The notes: a model not told the origin generated them from the letters alone. A stretch of 64,000 nucleotides of DNA from Halalkalicoccus paucihalophilus (GCF_001593955.1 NZ_LTAZ01000004.1:124001-188000); one strand, 5' to 3'; positions 17,449-25,923 are shown, counted from the stretch's first letter. A program made the numbers and translations.

Positions 17449-19028
17449 CCGACCAATTCGTCGTCGCGCCGATGCTCGTGGCGCTCGTCTCGATCGTGCT
17501 CACCCTTGGGACCCGTCGGCGTCTCGGTACGCAGATCGCCCTAAGCGTCGCTGGCGCGCTCGCGTACGCGGGGACGGTCCTCGCTATCGTCTGGCGGGTC
17601 GTCTTCTCGCCGGGCGCAAGTCCCGTGACCTACCAACTCGGGGGCTGGCCCGCCCCCTTCGGGATCACGCTCGTCGCCGACGCGCTCTCGGCGTTCATGC
17701 TGAGCATGGTCGCGGTCGTCGGGCTGGCGGCACTCGTCTTCTCGGTGAGCTACATGACGCCCGACGAACAGCGCGTGTTCTATCACCCGCTGTTTCACTG
17801 CCTGTTGCTCGGTGTCAGCGGAGCCTTCCTCACGGGCGACCTGTTCAACCTCTTCGTCTGGTTCGAGGTGATGTTGCTGTCGAGCTACGTCTTCGTCGCC
17901 TTCTACGGCCGGAAAAAGCACACCCGCGCCGCGCTCTGGTACGTCGTGCTCAACCTGGTCGGCAGCGTCGTCATGCTGGTCGCCATCGGCGGGCTCTACT
18001 CGATCACCGGTACGCTCAACATGGCCGACATGGCCCGCCGGCTCGCCGACCCCGCGGCCTTCGGCATCAGGGTCGAGGCCGTCGTGGGGCTCTCGGCGCT
18101 GTTGTTCGCGGTGTTCGCGCTCAAGGCGGGGCTCGTCCCGTTCCAGTTCTGGGTGCCTGCCGCCTACCGCGCCGCCCCGCTCCCGGTGACGGCGCTGCTG
18201 GCGGGCGTCACGAAGAAGGTCGGCCTCTACGCCATCGTTCGGCTCTACTTCACCGTCTTCGGGGCGACCCGACTCTCGGTGTCGATCCCCGGCGTGGGCG
18301 GCGACTCGCTGCTCGCGTTCTACGGGGTCGTGTTGTTCTGTCTGGCGACGGCGAGCGTCCTCGTCGGGGGACTGGGCGCGCTCGCTGCGGACGAACTCGA
18401 GGGCGTGTTCGCCTACTCTTCGATCAGTCAGATCGGGTTCATCGTCGTCCCGCTTGCGATCGGGGCCGCCTCCGCGAGGCCGGCGATCCAGCATCTCGCG
18501 ATCCTCGCGGCGCTCGTGTATGCGCTCAACCACGCGCTGGCCAAGAGCACGCTGTTCATGGCCGCCGGGACGGTCAGGAGCGCCATCGGAACGAGTCGGC
18601 TTCGCAACCTCGGCGGCATCGCCTCGCACTCGCCCGCCCTCGCGGGGGTCTTTTTCGTCGCGGCGCTCTCGCTCGTCGGGATCCCGCCGCTGACGGGCTT
18701 CTTCGGAAAGCTGCTCGTGTTCGACGTCGCGCTGCGCGCGGAGTCGGCGTTCGGACTGGCGTTGTTGCTCGGCGGGACGGGCCTGACCATCGCCTACACG
18801 ACGCGGGTGTGGAACCGTGCGTTCTGGGGCGAGGCGTCGCCGGCGGTCGCGGCGTCGAGTCCCGCTCGCGTCCAACTGGTGGTCGTCGTCGCGCTCGCGG
18901 CCTGTATCGTCGCGGTCGGGGTCGGTTTCGATCCGGTCTATCGCTTCGCCGACGCCGCCGCGACCGCGGCGACCGATCGGGGCGCGTACATCGACGCCGT
19001 CGGCCTGACTGGGGGTGCGGGCGCATGA
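17445..19028 (+). CDS. mnhD: Mrp Na+/H+ antiporter subunit D
   Basis: A 527-residue NuoN/NuoM-like proton-channel subunit with ~14 TM helices. Key points are the TM Glu in LFVWFEVMLLSSYVF, the Lys-bearing KAGLVPFQFWVPAAYRAAPL and KKVGLYAIVRL, and the half-channel helix NHALAKSTLFMAAG. It starts with GTG at 17445 and overlaps mnhC and mnhE by 4 nt each. Confidence 0.95.
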   Translation: MTDQFVVAPMLVALVSIVLTLGTRRRLGTQIALSVAGALAYAGTVLAIVWRVVFSPGASPVTYQLGGWPAPFGITLVADALSAFMLSMVAVVGLAALVFSVSYMTPDEQRVFYHPLFHCLLLGVSGAFLTGDLFNLFVWFEVMLLSSYVFVAFYGRKKHTRAALWYVVLNLVGSVVMLVAIGGLYSITGTLNMADMARRLADPAAFGIRVEAVVGLSALLFAVFALKAGLVPFQFWVPAAYRAAPLPVTALLAGVTKKVGLYAIVRLYFTVFGATRLSVSIPGVGGDSLLAFYGVVLFCLATASVLVGGLGALAADELEGVFAYSSISQIGFIVVPLAIGAASARPAIQHLAILAALVYALNHALAKSTLFMAAGTVRSAIGTSRLRNLGGIASHSPALAGVFFVAALSLVGIPPLTGFFGKLLVFDVALRAESAFGLALLLGGTGLTIAYTTRVWNRAFWGEASPAVAASSPARVQLVVVVALAACIVAVGVGFDPVYRFADAAATAATDRGAYIDAVGLTGGAGA

Positions 19029-19597
19029 GGGTGCGAACGTGGCCCGTCGTCGGCGTCGGTCTCGGCGTGCTGTGGTTGTTCGTCCGGGACGTCGGGCCGA
19101 CCCTTGATGCGTTCCTCGGACAGTTCCTCATGGGGCTCGCGGTCGGACTCCCGATCGCCTTCCTCTTCCGACGGTTCTACGACGAGCGAATCGATCTCGG
19201 CCAGATCATCCGGGCGATCCCGTACGTCCTGTTGTACGTCCTGACCTTCTCGCGGGAGGTGGTCGTCGCCAACCTCGACGTCGCCTACCGCGTGCTCGCG
19301 CCGGGATCGACCATCGATCCCGAAGTCATCCTGATCCCCCTTCGCGTCCAGGGCGATTTCGGCGTGACGACCATCGCAAACAGCATCACCATCACGCCGG
19401 GGACGATCACCCAGGACTACGACGCGGAGGCGAACGCGCTATACGTCCACGTAATCGACGGGCGAGACCCCGAGGCCGTGGTCGAACCCATCCGGCGCTG
19501 GGAGGACTACGCGCTGTTGATCTTCGAGGAGGAACTCGACCCCGGGTCGCCCGCCCCGGAGATCGTCATCGACGGGGGTGAGAACGATGGTCGTTGA
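19025..19597 (+). CDS. mnhE: Mrp Na+/H+ antiporter subunit E
   Basis: A 190-residue MnhE-family protein. An N-terminal membrane part (WPVVGVGLGVLWLFV, then FLMGLAVGLPIAFLF) precedes the family core REVVVANLDVAYRVL and NSITITPGTIT. The C-terminal ~50 residues form an acidic soluble tail. The ATG at 19025 overlaps the mnhD stop. The end overlaps mnhF by 11 nt. Confidence 0.93.
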   Translation: MRVRTWPVVGVGLGVLWLFVRDVGPTLDAFLGQFLMGLAVGLPIAFLFRRFYDERIDLGQIIRAIPYVLLYVLTFSREVVVANLDVAYRVLAPGSTIDPEVILIPLRVQGDFGVTTIANSITITPGTITQDYDAEANALYVHVIDGRDPEAVVEPIRRWEDYALLIFEEELDPGSPAPEIVIDGGENDGR

Positions 19598-19883
19598 GGG
19601 GACCGATCCCGACTTCGTCGTGTTCGCGATTCGGGCCGGACTGGTGGTCGTCAGCGCGCTCTGTGTCCTGTGTGCCTATCGCGCGATCGCCGGACCGACG
19701 GTCCCCGACCGCGTGGTCGCCATCGACACCATCGTCACCAACGTCGTCGCCATCGCAGTGCTGTTCGCGCTGTTGACCGGGCGTAGCCTCTTCATCACGG
19801 GCGCGCTCGTGCTCGCGATAATCGGCTTCATTACCACCGTCAGCGTCGCGAAGTTCGTCACCGAGGGGGACATCATCGAATAA
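19587..19883 (+). CDS. mnhF: Mrp Na+/H+ antiporter subunit F
   Basis: A 98-residue three-helix subunit. The signature YRAIAGPTVPDRVVAIDTI (TM1-loop) and the buried Asp are conserved in MrpF. The ATG at 19587 gives the normal length; a GTG at 19578 is possible. The TAA stop overlaps the mnhG ATG by one base (TAATG). Confidence 0.93.
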   Translation: MVVEGTDPDFVVFAIRAGLVVVSALCVLCAYRAIAGPTVPDRVVAIDTIVTNVVAIAVLFALLTGRSLFITGALVLAIIGFITTVSVAKFVTEGDIIE

Positions 19884-20227
19884 TGCTCAGCACGCTCCAA
19901 TCGGTTCTGATCACCGTACTGATCGCCGTCGGGTGTTTCTTCCTGACGGTGGGGACCATCGGCCTGCTCCGGTTTCCGAACGTCTACAACCGGATGCACG
20001 CAACCAGCAAGCCAACGACGCTTGGCACCGCCGCGATCTTCTTCGCGGGGTTCGTCCACTTCGGCCCCGGCGGGAACGGCCTCGCCTCGCTGATCGGCGT
20101 CTTCTTCCTCTTCCTGACGGTGCCGACCGGCGCGCACATGATCGCCCGCGCCGCCCAGCGCATGGGCGTGCCGTTCATGGAGGGCGTGACTTGGCCCGGC
20201 GAGGCCGACGAGGACCGCGAGAGCTGA
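19883..20227 (+). CDS. mnhG: Mrp Na+/H+ antiporter subunit G
   Basis: A 114-residue last subunit of the operon with three TM helices. GTIGLLRFPNVYNRMHATSK and TLGTAAIFFAGFVHFGPG are typical MrpG. It completes the A-B-C-D-E-F-G order, so the antiporter is whole in this genome. A gap of 42 nt separates it from the next gene. Confidence 0.93.
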   Translation: MLSTLQSVLITVLIAVGCFFLTVGTIGLLRFPNVYNRMHATSKPTTLGTAAIFFAGFVHFGPGGNGLASLIGVFFLFLTVPTGAHMIARAAQRMGVPFMEGVTWPGEADEDRES

Positions 20228-20269
20228 CCGGGGCGAAGCTACAAACACCGGGGCGGTCTACCATCGAGT

Positions 20270-20623
20270 ATGGCACAGCGACTCGCGGATCAGGCCTGTG
20301 AGGCATGTACCTCCGAGGACGAACCGCTTTCCGAGGAGGGGTACGCGGAGTATCTGACGGAACTCGACGACGAGGTCTGGGAGGTAGTGGAGGAGCACCA
20401 TTTGGAGGGAACCTACGCGTTCGAGGACTTCCGAGATGCGCTTGAGTTCACCTACGAGGTCGGCGAACTCGCCGAGGAGGAGTGGCACCACCCGGACCTG
20501 CATCTCCAGTGGGGGGAGGTACGAGTCGAGATGTGGACCCACAAGATCGACGGCCTGCACAAGAGCGACTTCGTGATGGCCGCGCGGATGGACCGCATCC
20601 ACGACGACTACGCACCGGAGTGA
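20270..20623 (+). CDS. Pterin-4a-carbinolamine dehydratase family protein
   Basis: A 117-residue protein of the PCD/DCoH (PhhB) family, which dehydrates 4a-hydroxytetrahydropterin to recycle the cofactor. The active-site pattern is clear: [20 protein letters not shown] followed by [16 protein letters not shown], holding the three catalytic His. In archaea, where aromatic amino-acid hydroxylases are rare, the physiological substrate is uncertain. The TGA stop overlaps the ATG of the zinc-finger gene that follows (TGATG). Confidence 0.88.
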   Translation: MAQRLADQACEACTSEDEPLSEEGYAEYLTELDDEVWEVVEEHHLEGTYAFEDFRDALEFTYEVGELAEEEWHHPDLHLQWGEVRVEMWTHKIDGLHKSDFVMAARMDRIHDDYAPE

Positions 20624-20727
20624 TGGAACGGCAGTTCGTCTGTGAGTTGTGTGGTGAGCGCTTCGAGAAGCGCGACGCACTGGTGGCGCATGGGTTGGAG
20701 GAGCATCAGGACGGGGAGGATCAGTAG
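20623..20727 (+). CDS. C2H2 zinc-finger micro-protein (34 aa)
   Basis: A 34-residue protein made of a single classical C2H2 finger: CELCGERF with two Cys, then 12 residues, then HGLEEH (pattern C-x2-C-x12-H-x4-H). The ATG overlaps the stop of the pterin dehydratase gene, so it is probably translated by coupling. Single C2H2 fingers of this size are frequent in haloarchaea and may bind DNA or proteins; the partner is unknown. Confidence 0.75.
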   Translation: MERQFVCELCGERFEKRDALVAHGLEEHQDGEDQ

Positions 20728-21011
20728 TAGTTACTGAAAGTCAAACGTGGTTTCGAGGACCGCGAGCTCATCTTATCTGCCGTAGAGGATCATTATCTGG
20801 GTAATGATTATCGTAATAATGATCTAGTGATTGTGGGTCTCTAATGCGGGCCGCTGTGAACCGAGCTGTCGGGCGGACAGTTCTGGTGATCGTATCCGAC
20901 GCGAGCCAGTATCGGTTCACTACGGCCGGGAATAACATCGTCCATCCAAAAATCGACTAGAAGATACAGCGACGAGACAGATGCCGGGCGGTTTTGGGCT
21001 CTGTCATATAG
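20728..21011. other. Gene-poor interval with an A+T-rich inverted repeat
   Basis: There is no supported gene in ~280 nt. It holds the inverted repeat GATCATTAT (20788-20796) / ATAATGATC (20816-20824), with a smaller nested one, TCATTA...TAATGA, in its left half. A 38-codon frame at 20844-20960 has no recognisable features. The block is markedly A+T-richer than its flanks. Confidence 0.5.
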
Positions 21012-21083
21012 AGCCTAGGCCGGGATTTGAACCCGGGCTCTCGTCCTTACCAAGGACGCGCTTTACCGCTAAGCTACCCAGGC
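21012..21083 (-). tRNA. tRNA-Thr (anticodon GGT)
   Basis: A 72-nt cloverleaf on the minus strand. The acceptor stem pairs GCCTGGG with CCTAGGC (one G-U pair); the anticodon stem CGTCC/GGACG closes the loop TTGGTAA, so the anticodon is GGT; the T arm is GCCCGGGTTCAAATCCCGG. The discriminator base is T/U, as expected for archaeal tRNA-Thr. CCA is not encoded and there is no intron. Confidence 0.95.
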
Positions 21084-21144
21084 GCGCATCGCTTCCTTCC
21101 CGTGGAGCGTGTTTAAGGGTTTCCATCCGCGTTCCCTCGCACGG

Positions 21145-21789
21145 TTAGGGGTCGGTCGCCGACGGCGGGGCGTGCCCATCTGCGCTCGGAAGCAGCGCCG
21201 TCCCGCGAAACAGCGCCGCCGCATCGGGCAGCGGGGCTTCGGCCTCGCGTACCAGCCGATCCAGCGCGCCCTGCACGGGGGTCGGGACGGGCGGGTCGAC
21301 CGCGCTCGTGCCGGCGACGCCCGCGAGTTCGAGGACGCCCCTCTCCAGATTCGCGTCGAGCGCCGCCCGATCCGCGTCGGGTTCCCGGCGGTGGGTCTGG
21401 TCCTGGCCGAACGCCCGGATGGTCTCGACGGCCCGGTCGGCTGCGTCGGTCATCGCCAGCAGATAGAAGCCACGGGAGACGAGGATGTCGGCGGCCAGCA
21501 CGTCGAGGTTCGCTGCGGTCTGCTCATCGGTGTCGGCCCACGGTTCCTCGTGGGCGAGCGTGCGGGTAAGCCGGAGTCCCTCGTAGATGAGCTGGACGCC
21601 AGCGGCGCGTTCGGCGAGCGCCTCGGGATCGACCGTTGGGTCGGCCCGCTGGGCGATCAACAGGACGAGTGCGCCGGGGGCCATCGAGGCCGCCGCGAGG
21701 ACCGAGTCGATCCGGTCGGCCAGCCGCGGTGGGTCGATGTCGGCGAGGGCCTCGCGTGCGCCCCGGCGTGCCAACTCGGCCTGTTCCAT
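21145..21789 (-). CDS. Conserved haloarchaeal helical protein (DUF7114-like)
   Basis: A 214-residue, mostly alpha-helical protein starting at MEQAELARRGAREAL. Segments PPRLADRIDSVLAAASMAPG and AAGVQLIYEGLRLTRTLAHEEPWAD recall isoprenoid-synthase-like helical folds, but the DDxxD motifs are absent, so it is not a prenyltransferase by sequence. From memory it fits the haloarchaeal DUF7114 family. The ATG at 21789 is preferred to 21834. It is divergent from the enoyl-CoA hydratase-like gene, with 53 nt between starts. Confidence 0.6.
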   Translation of the reverse strand: MEQAELARRGAREALADIDPPRLADRIDSVLAAASMAPGALVLLIAQRADPTVDPEALAERAAGVQLIYEGLRLTRTLAHEEPWADTDEQTAANLDVLAADILVSRGFYLLAMTDAADRAVETIRAFGQDQTHRREPDADRAALDANLERGVLELAGVAGTSAVDPPVPTPVQGALDRLVREAEAPLPDAAALFRGTALLPSADGHAPPSATDP

Positions 21790-21842
21790 TTGACTGCGGT
21801 AGGGATGGAAGGGGCAAAGACCTTTGGAAACCACCCGTCTGC

Positions 21843-22511
21843 ATGATCGAAACCGACTCGAAAGGCGACGTTCGCCACGTCACGCTCGCGCGCCCCGAGC
21901 GCCGAAACGCACTCACTCCCGAAGGTCTGGACGATCTGGCCCGCACGGTCGAGACCGCAACGGAACCGGTCGTCTACCTCTCGGGGGCGGGCTCGGCCTT
22001 CTGTGCGGGCGCGGACCTAGAGGTAGTCGAAGACCTCGAAGACGGCCGGGCGTTCGCCGAGCGGGGCCAGCGAACCGCCAGCGCGATCGAGGCGGCCGAG
22101 AGCGTCGTGGTCGCCGGTATCGACGGCCCCGCACGCGGCGGCGGTCTCGAGATGGCGTTGGCCTGTGACCTGCGGATCGCGACCCCCGAGGCGACGTTCG
22201 GCGAGCCCGGCGTCAGCCTCGGCCTGTTCGGCGCGTGGGGCGGGACCGTTCGCCTTCCTCGGCTGATCGGCTCGGCCGACGCGATGGACCTCTCGCTATC
22301 GGGTCGAGTCGTCGACGCCGAGGAAGCCCTTCGGATGGGGCTGGTCTCACGGATCGTCGAGGATCCCGAGGCGGTCGCCCGCGAGGTCGCAGACAACGAC
22401 CACCGGGCGCTCGCGCTGACCAAGGAACGACTGCGCGATGACTCTTCGACGGCAGAACAGGAAGCCGCCGAGGCGGTGGCGTTCGCCGAACTGATCGAAC
22501 GCCGCCGTTAG
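21843..22511 (+). CDS. Enoyl-CoA hydratase/isomerase family protein
   Basis: A 222-residue crotonase-fold protein. The oxyanion hole segments are present: SGAGSAFCAGADLE and GPARGGGLEMALACDLRIA. The Glu in GGGLEM corresponds to the first catalytic Glu of hydratases. The position of the second one, in FGEPGVSLGLFGAWGGTVRL, holds Gly, so the enzyme may be an isomerase or another crotonase rather than a true hydratase. It is somewhat short (family ~255), mostly at the C-terminus. It converges with nadE; the stop codons overlap by 4 nt. Confidence 0.85.
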   Translation: MIETDSKGDVRHVTLARPERRNALTPEGLDDLARTVETATEPVVYLSGAGSAFCAGADLEVVEDLEDGRAFAERGQRTASAIEAAESVVVAGIDGPARGGGLEMALACDLRIATPEATFGEPGVSLGLFGAWGGTVRLPRLIGSADAMDLSLSGRVVDAEEALRMGLVSRIVEDPEAVAREVADNDHRALALTKERLRDDSSTAEQEAAEAVAFAELIERRR

Positions 22512-23296
22512 CGCTCGGGTGCGGGCGGCACCGTGCGCTTGTGGGCGCTCCGTTCGTACAGCGAGTCGACATCCCGAACCACGTCCTCCTCACAACCGAC
22601 GACACGACTCGTCGCCGCGACCGACAGCGGCCCGTCGACGTGCAGCGCGAGGACCGCATCGAGCGTGTCGTAGTCGATCCCCAACTCCCCTTCATCGGTC
22701 TGGTCCTCCCAGAGCTCGGCGGTCGGGGTCTTCTCGGCGAGGTCCTCGGGGACCCCCAGGTGATGGGCGAGATGGCGGACCTGCTGTTTGTAGAGGTTGC
22801 CGATGGGATGACAGTCGACCCCGCCGTCGCCGTACTTCGTGAAATAACCCACCGCCGCCTCCGCACGATTTCCGGTCCCCAGTACGACCCGGTTCTCGTG
22901 GTTCGCGAGCAGGTAGTTGAGCACCGCCCGGGTGCGCGCTCGGGCGTTGCCGACCGCGACGTGATCACCTTCGACCTCGGGGAGCGCCGAGACGAAGGTT
23001 TCGACGATCGGATTGATCTCGATCACGTCGTACCCGATCTCGAGATCCCGGGCGACTCGTTCGGCGTCGCTCATGTTCCCCTCGCTGCTTACCTCCCCCG
23101 GCAACACGAGTCCGTGGAGGTTCTCCGAACCGAGGGCGTCGACGGCCAAGTACGCCGTTAGCGTACTGTCGATCCCGCCCGACAGACCCAGTACGGCCCC
23201 GTCGGCGCCCGCCTCGGCGACGGTATCGGCGATAAAGCCCGTTATTCGGTCGTAAACGGTATCGAGTTCCTCCTCGGAGAATCGCAGGTCGATCAT
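22508..23296 (-). CDS. nadE: NH3-dependent NAD+ synthetase
   Basis: A 262-residue cytosolic enzyme that amidates deamido-NAD with ATP and ammonia, the last step of NAD synthesis. The PP-loop is LGLSGGIDSTLTAYLA; ARARTRAVLNYLLAN and VVLGTGNRAEAAVGYFTKYGDGG are family-specific for binding the substrate, and GNLYKQQVRHLAHHLGVPE follows. There is no glutaminase domain, so it uses free NH3. The length is typical of archaeal NadE. Confidence 0.95.
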   Translation of the reverse strand: MIDLRFSEEELDTVYDRITGFIADTVAEAGADGAVLGLSGGIDSTLTAYLAVDALGSENLHGLVLPGEVSSEGNMSDAERVARDLEIGYDVIEINPIVETFVSALPEVEGDHVAVGNARARTRAVLNYLLANHENRVVLGTGNRAEAAVGYFTKYGDGGVDCHPIGNLYKQQVRHLAHHLGVPEDLAEKTPTAELWEDQTDEGELGIDYDTLDAVLALHVDGPLSVAATSRVVGCEEDVVRDVDSLYERSAHKRTVPPAPER

Positions 23297-23412
23297 GGGT
23301 GCCCGTAGCGACCCCAGCGCCTAATAGTCACCTCCGTCGGCGAGAAACTGGATGTGCGTCCACCGGGACGAAGCGCTACGTTCAAGTGACGCGACGGGGT
23401 AAAACGAGACGA

Positions 23413-23483
23413 GCGCCGGTGGTCTAGTGGTAGGACATGAGCTTCCCAAGCTCATAGCCCGGGTTCAACTCCCGGCCGGCGCA
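23413..23483 (+). tRNA. tRNA-Gly (anticodon CCC)
   Basis: A 71-nt cloverleaf. Acceptor stem GCGCCGG/CCGGCGC, discriminator A; the anticodon stem TGAGC/GCTCA closes TTCCCAA with anticodon CCC; the T arm is CCCGGGTTCAACTCCCGG. No intron and no encoded CCA. Confidence 0.95.
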
Positions 23484-23561
23484 TTCTACCGAGCAAACGT
23501 CGAGAGCGACCACGTTCGGCCCAACACCTATAACGACCGTCCGAGACAGTTCCCGGTAGAC

Positions 23562-23822
23562 ATGTCAGCACCCGATTCCTTGGAGGACGTCAAGGAACTG
23601 CTCGACGCCGGCTGGGAGATCCGCTGGGACGGCCGCACCGGCAGCGATTATCCGCCGAACTACCGGCTCGTCGAGTTCGAGAAACCCGATGACTTGGCGG
23701 ACTACACGCCCGTCAAACAGCTCCATCTACTCGCAAAGGACTACGAGGAAGTCGAGAAACTCCGCGAAAACGGTGATGACGACGGTGAGGGCGACGAAAC
23801 CGAACTCGAGGACGGCAAGTAA
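23562..23822 (+). CDS. Small haloarchaeal protein (86 aa), function unknown
   Basis: An 86-residue acidic protein. SLEDVKELLDAGWEIRWDGR and SDYPPNYRLVEFEKPDDLAD form the likely folded part, ending in a charged tail (GDDDGEGDETELEDGK). I do not recognise the family. The ATG at 23562 follows an A+T-richer stretch (CACCTATAACG near 23526-23536) that fits a TATA box ~30 nt upstream. It ends 3 nt before the converging gene. Confidence 0.65.
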   Translation: MSAPDSLEDVKELLDAGWEIRWDGRTGSDYPPNYRLVEFEKPDDLADYTPVKQLHLLAKDYEEVEKLRENGDDDGEGDETELEDGK

Positions 23823-23825
23823 CGA

Positions 23826-24434
23826 CTACTCCTCGGTGTCGTCTTCGTCGTCGTCCTCGGCGACCTCCGCTTCCTGTTCGTCGGTCTGGAGGCTTCCCTC
23901 GTTGAGTTCCTCGGCGTCGGGATCGACCATCTCGACGTCGTCGGCGGGATGCCCCTCGGAACCGCCCTCTTTAGTGTTTTCCGGGACCGCATCGCCCTCG
24001 GTCGGGCCGGCGATCTCGGCCTCCTCGCCGGCACCCTCGGCCTCGGGGGTCTCGCCCGTATCGGGATCGCCGAAGTCCCGCGGTGACTCGGTGTTCGCGT
24101 CGGCGATCACGCCGCTTTCCTCCTCCTCGGGGTCGTCGCTGCTCCACGGTTCGCTGACCTCAACGTCGCCCTCGGAGGCCTGCTGCTGGGCACGCCCGAT
24201 GGCGATCCAGCCCGCGCCGACGGCAATCTGACGGAGCGCCCGGCCCTTGTTCGAGCGAAGCGACGCCAGCCCCTTCAGGACCGTGAACCCACCTGCGAGC
24301 AGCGAGAGCGTCCCCATCCGACCGTGTTTGACGACGATCGGTCGGAGCGTCTCGACCGCCGAACGCACGCTCGCTGGCATTTTGTCCTCGCTATCCGCCG
24401 AGATCGCAAGCGGCACGTACTGTCGTAGTTGCAT
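23826..24434 (-). CDS. Haloarchaeal protein with acidic low-complexity tail
   Basis: A 202-residue protein not matched to a known function. Residues ~1-95 are the conserved part (MQLRQYVPLAIS, SVRSAVETLRPIVVKHGRMG) and include a moderately hydrophobic stretch (TLSLLAGGFTVLKGLASL, IAVGAGWIAIG) that may associate with the membrane. Residues ~96-202 are a Glu/Asp-rich, low-complexity tail, likely disordered. Such tails are common on haloarchaeal proteins. Confidence 0.65.
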   Translation of the reverse strand: MQLRQYVPLAISADSEDKMPASVRSAVETLRPIVVKHGRMGTLSLLAGGFTVLKGLASLRSNKGRALRQIAVGAGWIAIGRAQQQASEGDVEVSEPWSSDDPEEEESGVIADANTESPRDFGDPDTGETPEAEGAGEEAEIAGPTEGDAVPENTKEGGSEGHPADDVEMVDPDAEELNEGSLQTDEQEAEVAEDDDEDDTEE

Positions 24435-24491
24435 CGTCCGTCGCTACTCCGTCGAGACGCTTAAAAGCACGACCGGCAGGCGCGATCCGAA

Positions 24492-24991
24492 CTACGGGCA
24501 GAGATCGGTCGGCGACAACGAGAGCAGTCGGTCGGTGGCATCAGCGTCGAACCGCAGCGGCCTGCGCCACCACGGCCCACGCCCCGAATCGGCCGCGAGG
24601 ACGAACGATCCGATCACGTACGCGCCCCAGTCGGGAGTGATCCACGGGGCGGGGTCCTCGCCGACCGTCGAGAGCGTCGCATAAAAGAAGACGACGTCGC
24701 CCGCTTCGAGTTCCGACAGCGGGCCGGCCTTTACCGCGTGTTCGTCGCCGTAGGTGTAGGCCTCACAGCGGGGGTACTCCGCGAAGGAAGGGTCGAGTGG
24801 ACGCGGCGGTCCAGAAGGGAATCGGGGACCTCGATCGGAAGTTCGAGGTCGGCGTAGGTCGGCACCGGCTCACGGACGGGTTCGTGCTCGGGGATCGGGA
24901 CGTACTCGAAGCGGCCGTCGGGGTAGATCGTCCCTCGAAACCCCGGAAGTGAGGTGTTCGCCCCCACGTTGATCGCGACGGCTCGGGGCAT
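24492..24991 (-). pseudogene. Nmad3-like protein gene with a one-base frameshift
   Basis: The first frame from ATG 24991 reads MPRAVAINVGANTSLPGFRG and PDGRFEYVPIPEHEP, an Nmad3-like start (nucleotide-modification-associated domain; family name from memory). After RRVH (codon ending at 24797) this frame becomes meaningless and stops at 24731. The next frame continues sensibly: DPSFAEYPRCEAYTYGDEHA, then DVVFFYATLSTVGEDPAPWI and YVIGSFVLAADSGRGPWW, to a TAG at 24492-24494. Restoring one base between 24796 and 24797 gives VHLDPSFAEYPRC-type sequence and a ~166-residue protein. It is either a real mutation or a sequencing error. Its function is unknown. Confidence 0.7.
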
Positions 24992-25014
24992 CTCACGCGA
25001 TACACGCCACCGTA

Positions 25015-25923
25015 CTACTTGGCTCTTCCCTCCGGTTCGAGCGTCCGGCCGAACTCGTCGAACGGCTCCACGTCGGGGGGCAGTTCGTAGTCGATCTCGC
25101 GGTCGTCCTGCCGGTTCGTCAGTTTGTCCCCGATGGGTTCGGCGTGTTCCTCGAAGCCCGGCTTGATCCGCACACTCCTCGCGGGGGTCCCGACGACGAC
25201 GTGGTGAGCCGGGACGTCCCCCTGCACGATCGCGCGTGCCCCGACGATGCTGTTCTCGCCCACTGTACAGCCCGCCCGGACCATCGCGTCGTAGGTCACG
25301 CGCGCGTCGTCCTCGACGACGGTGCGGAAGTTCGTCACCTCGGTCTGATCGACCACGTCGTGGTCGTGGCTGTAGATGTGCGCCCCGTCGGAGATCGAGA
25401 CTCTATTTCCGATCTCCAGTCGTCCCCGGTCGTCGAGGTGGACATCGTCGTGGACGACCGTGTTGTCGCCGACCGTGATGTTGTGGCCGTAGGTGAAGCT
25501 GATCCCCTTGAAGAAGCGACACCCCTCGCCACACTCTTCGAAGAGATGGTCGGCGAGCATCGCCCGGAACCGCAGTGCGAACGCGACGTTGTCGGCCATT
25601 GGCGTGGCATCGAACTGCCGCCAGAGCCACTGGAGGTGCTTCGAGCGTCTGAACTTTGCCTCGTTTTTCTCGGCGTAATACTCGCTTTCGAGCGTCGAGT
25701 TACACGGATCGTACCCCTGCAGGCGAACCCGCTCTGCGGGCGAGACGTCCTCGCCCGCCTGCCAGCGCTCGTAGGCCGCCCGGTCACCGTAGAGATCCAC
25801 GAGCGTGTCACGGACGACCTCGCAGGTGTCCTCCTCGCCCGACAGCCGGTCATCGACCTCCGCGATGAACGCCTCTACTCCCTGTTCTGCCTCCTCGGGG
25901 AGCGAGACGTGACGTTTCGTCAT
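25015..25923 (-). CDS. Hexapeptide-repeat acyltransferase
   Basis: A 302-residue protein. Residues ~1-110 are a charged alpha-helical domain (EEAEQGVEAFIAEVDDRL). Residues ~125-265 form a left-handed beta helix of the LbH acyltransferase type, with hexapeptide-like turns: FTYGHNITVGDNTVVHDDVH, LEIGNRVSISDGAHIYSHDH, and the terminal GENSIVGARAIVQGDVPAHH plus VVVGTPARSVRI. H-D-H residues in the second coil could serve catalysis as in maltose/galactoside acetyltransferases. The substrate is unknown. ATG 25923 (MTKRHVSLPEE) is chosen over an upstream frame that would run through promoter sequence. Confidence 0.85.
   Translation of the reverse strand: MTKRHVSLPEEAEQGVEAFIAEVDDRLSGEEDTCEVVRDTLVDLYGDRAAYERWQAGEDVSPAERVRLQGYDPCNSTLESEYYAEKNEAKFRRSKHLQWLWRQFDATPMADNVAFALRFRAMLADHLFEECGEGCRFFKGISFTYGHNITVGDNTVVHDDVHLDDRGRLEIGNRVSISDGAHIYSHDHDVVDQTEVTNFRTVVEDDARVTYDAMVRAGCTVGENSIVGARAIVQGDVPAHHVVVGTPARSVRIKPGFEEHAEPIGDKLTNRQDDREIDYELPPDVEPFDEFGRTLEPEGRAK

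Noticed and set aside
14289..20227. A respiratory complex I operon
   Set aside because: NuoL-, NuoK- and NuoN-like proteins are present, but the E, F and G subunits and the C-terminal region of subunit A identify an Mrp antiporter.
20844..20960. A 38-codon frame in the gene-poor interval
   Set aside because: It has no motif, no clear promoter and no coding character that stands out from chance.
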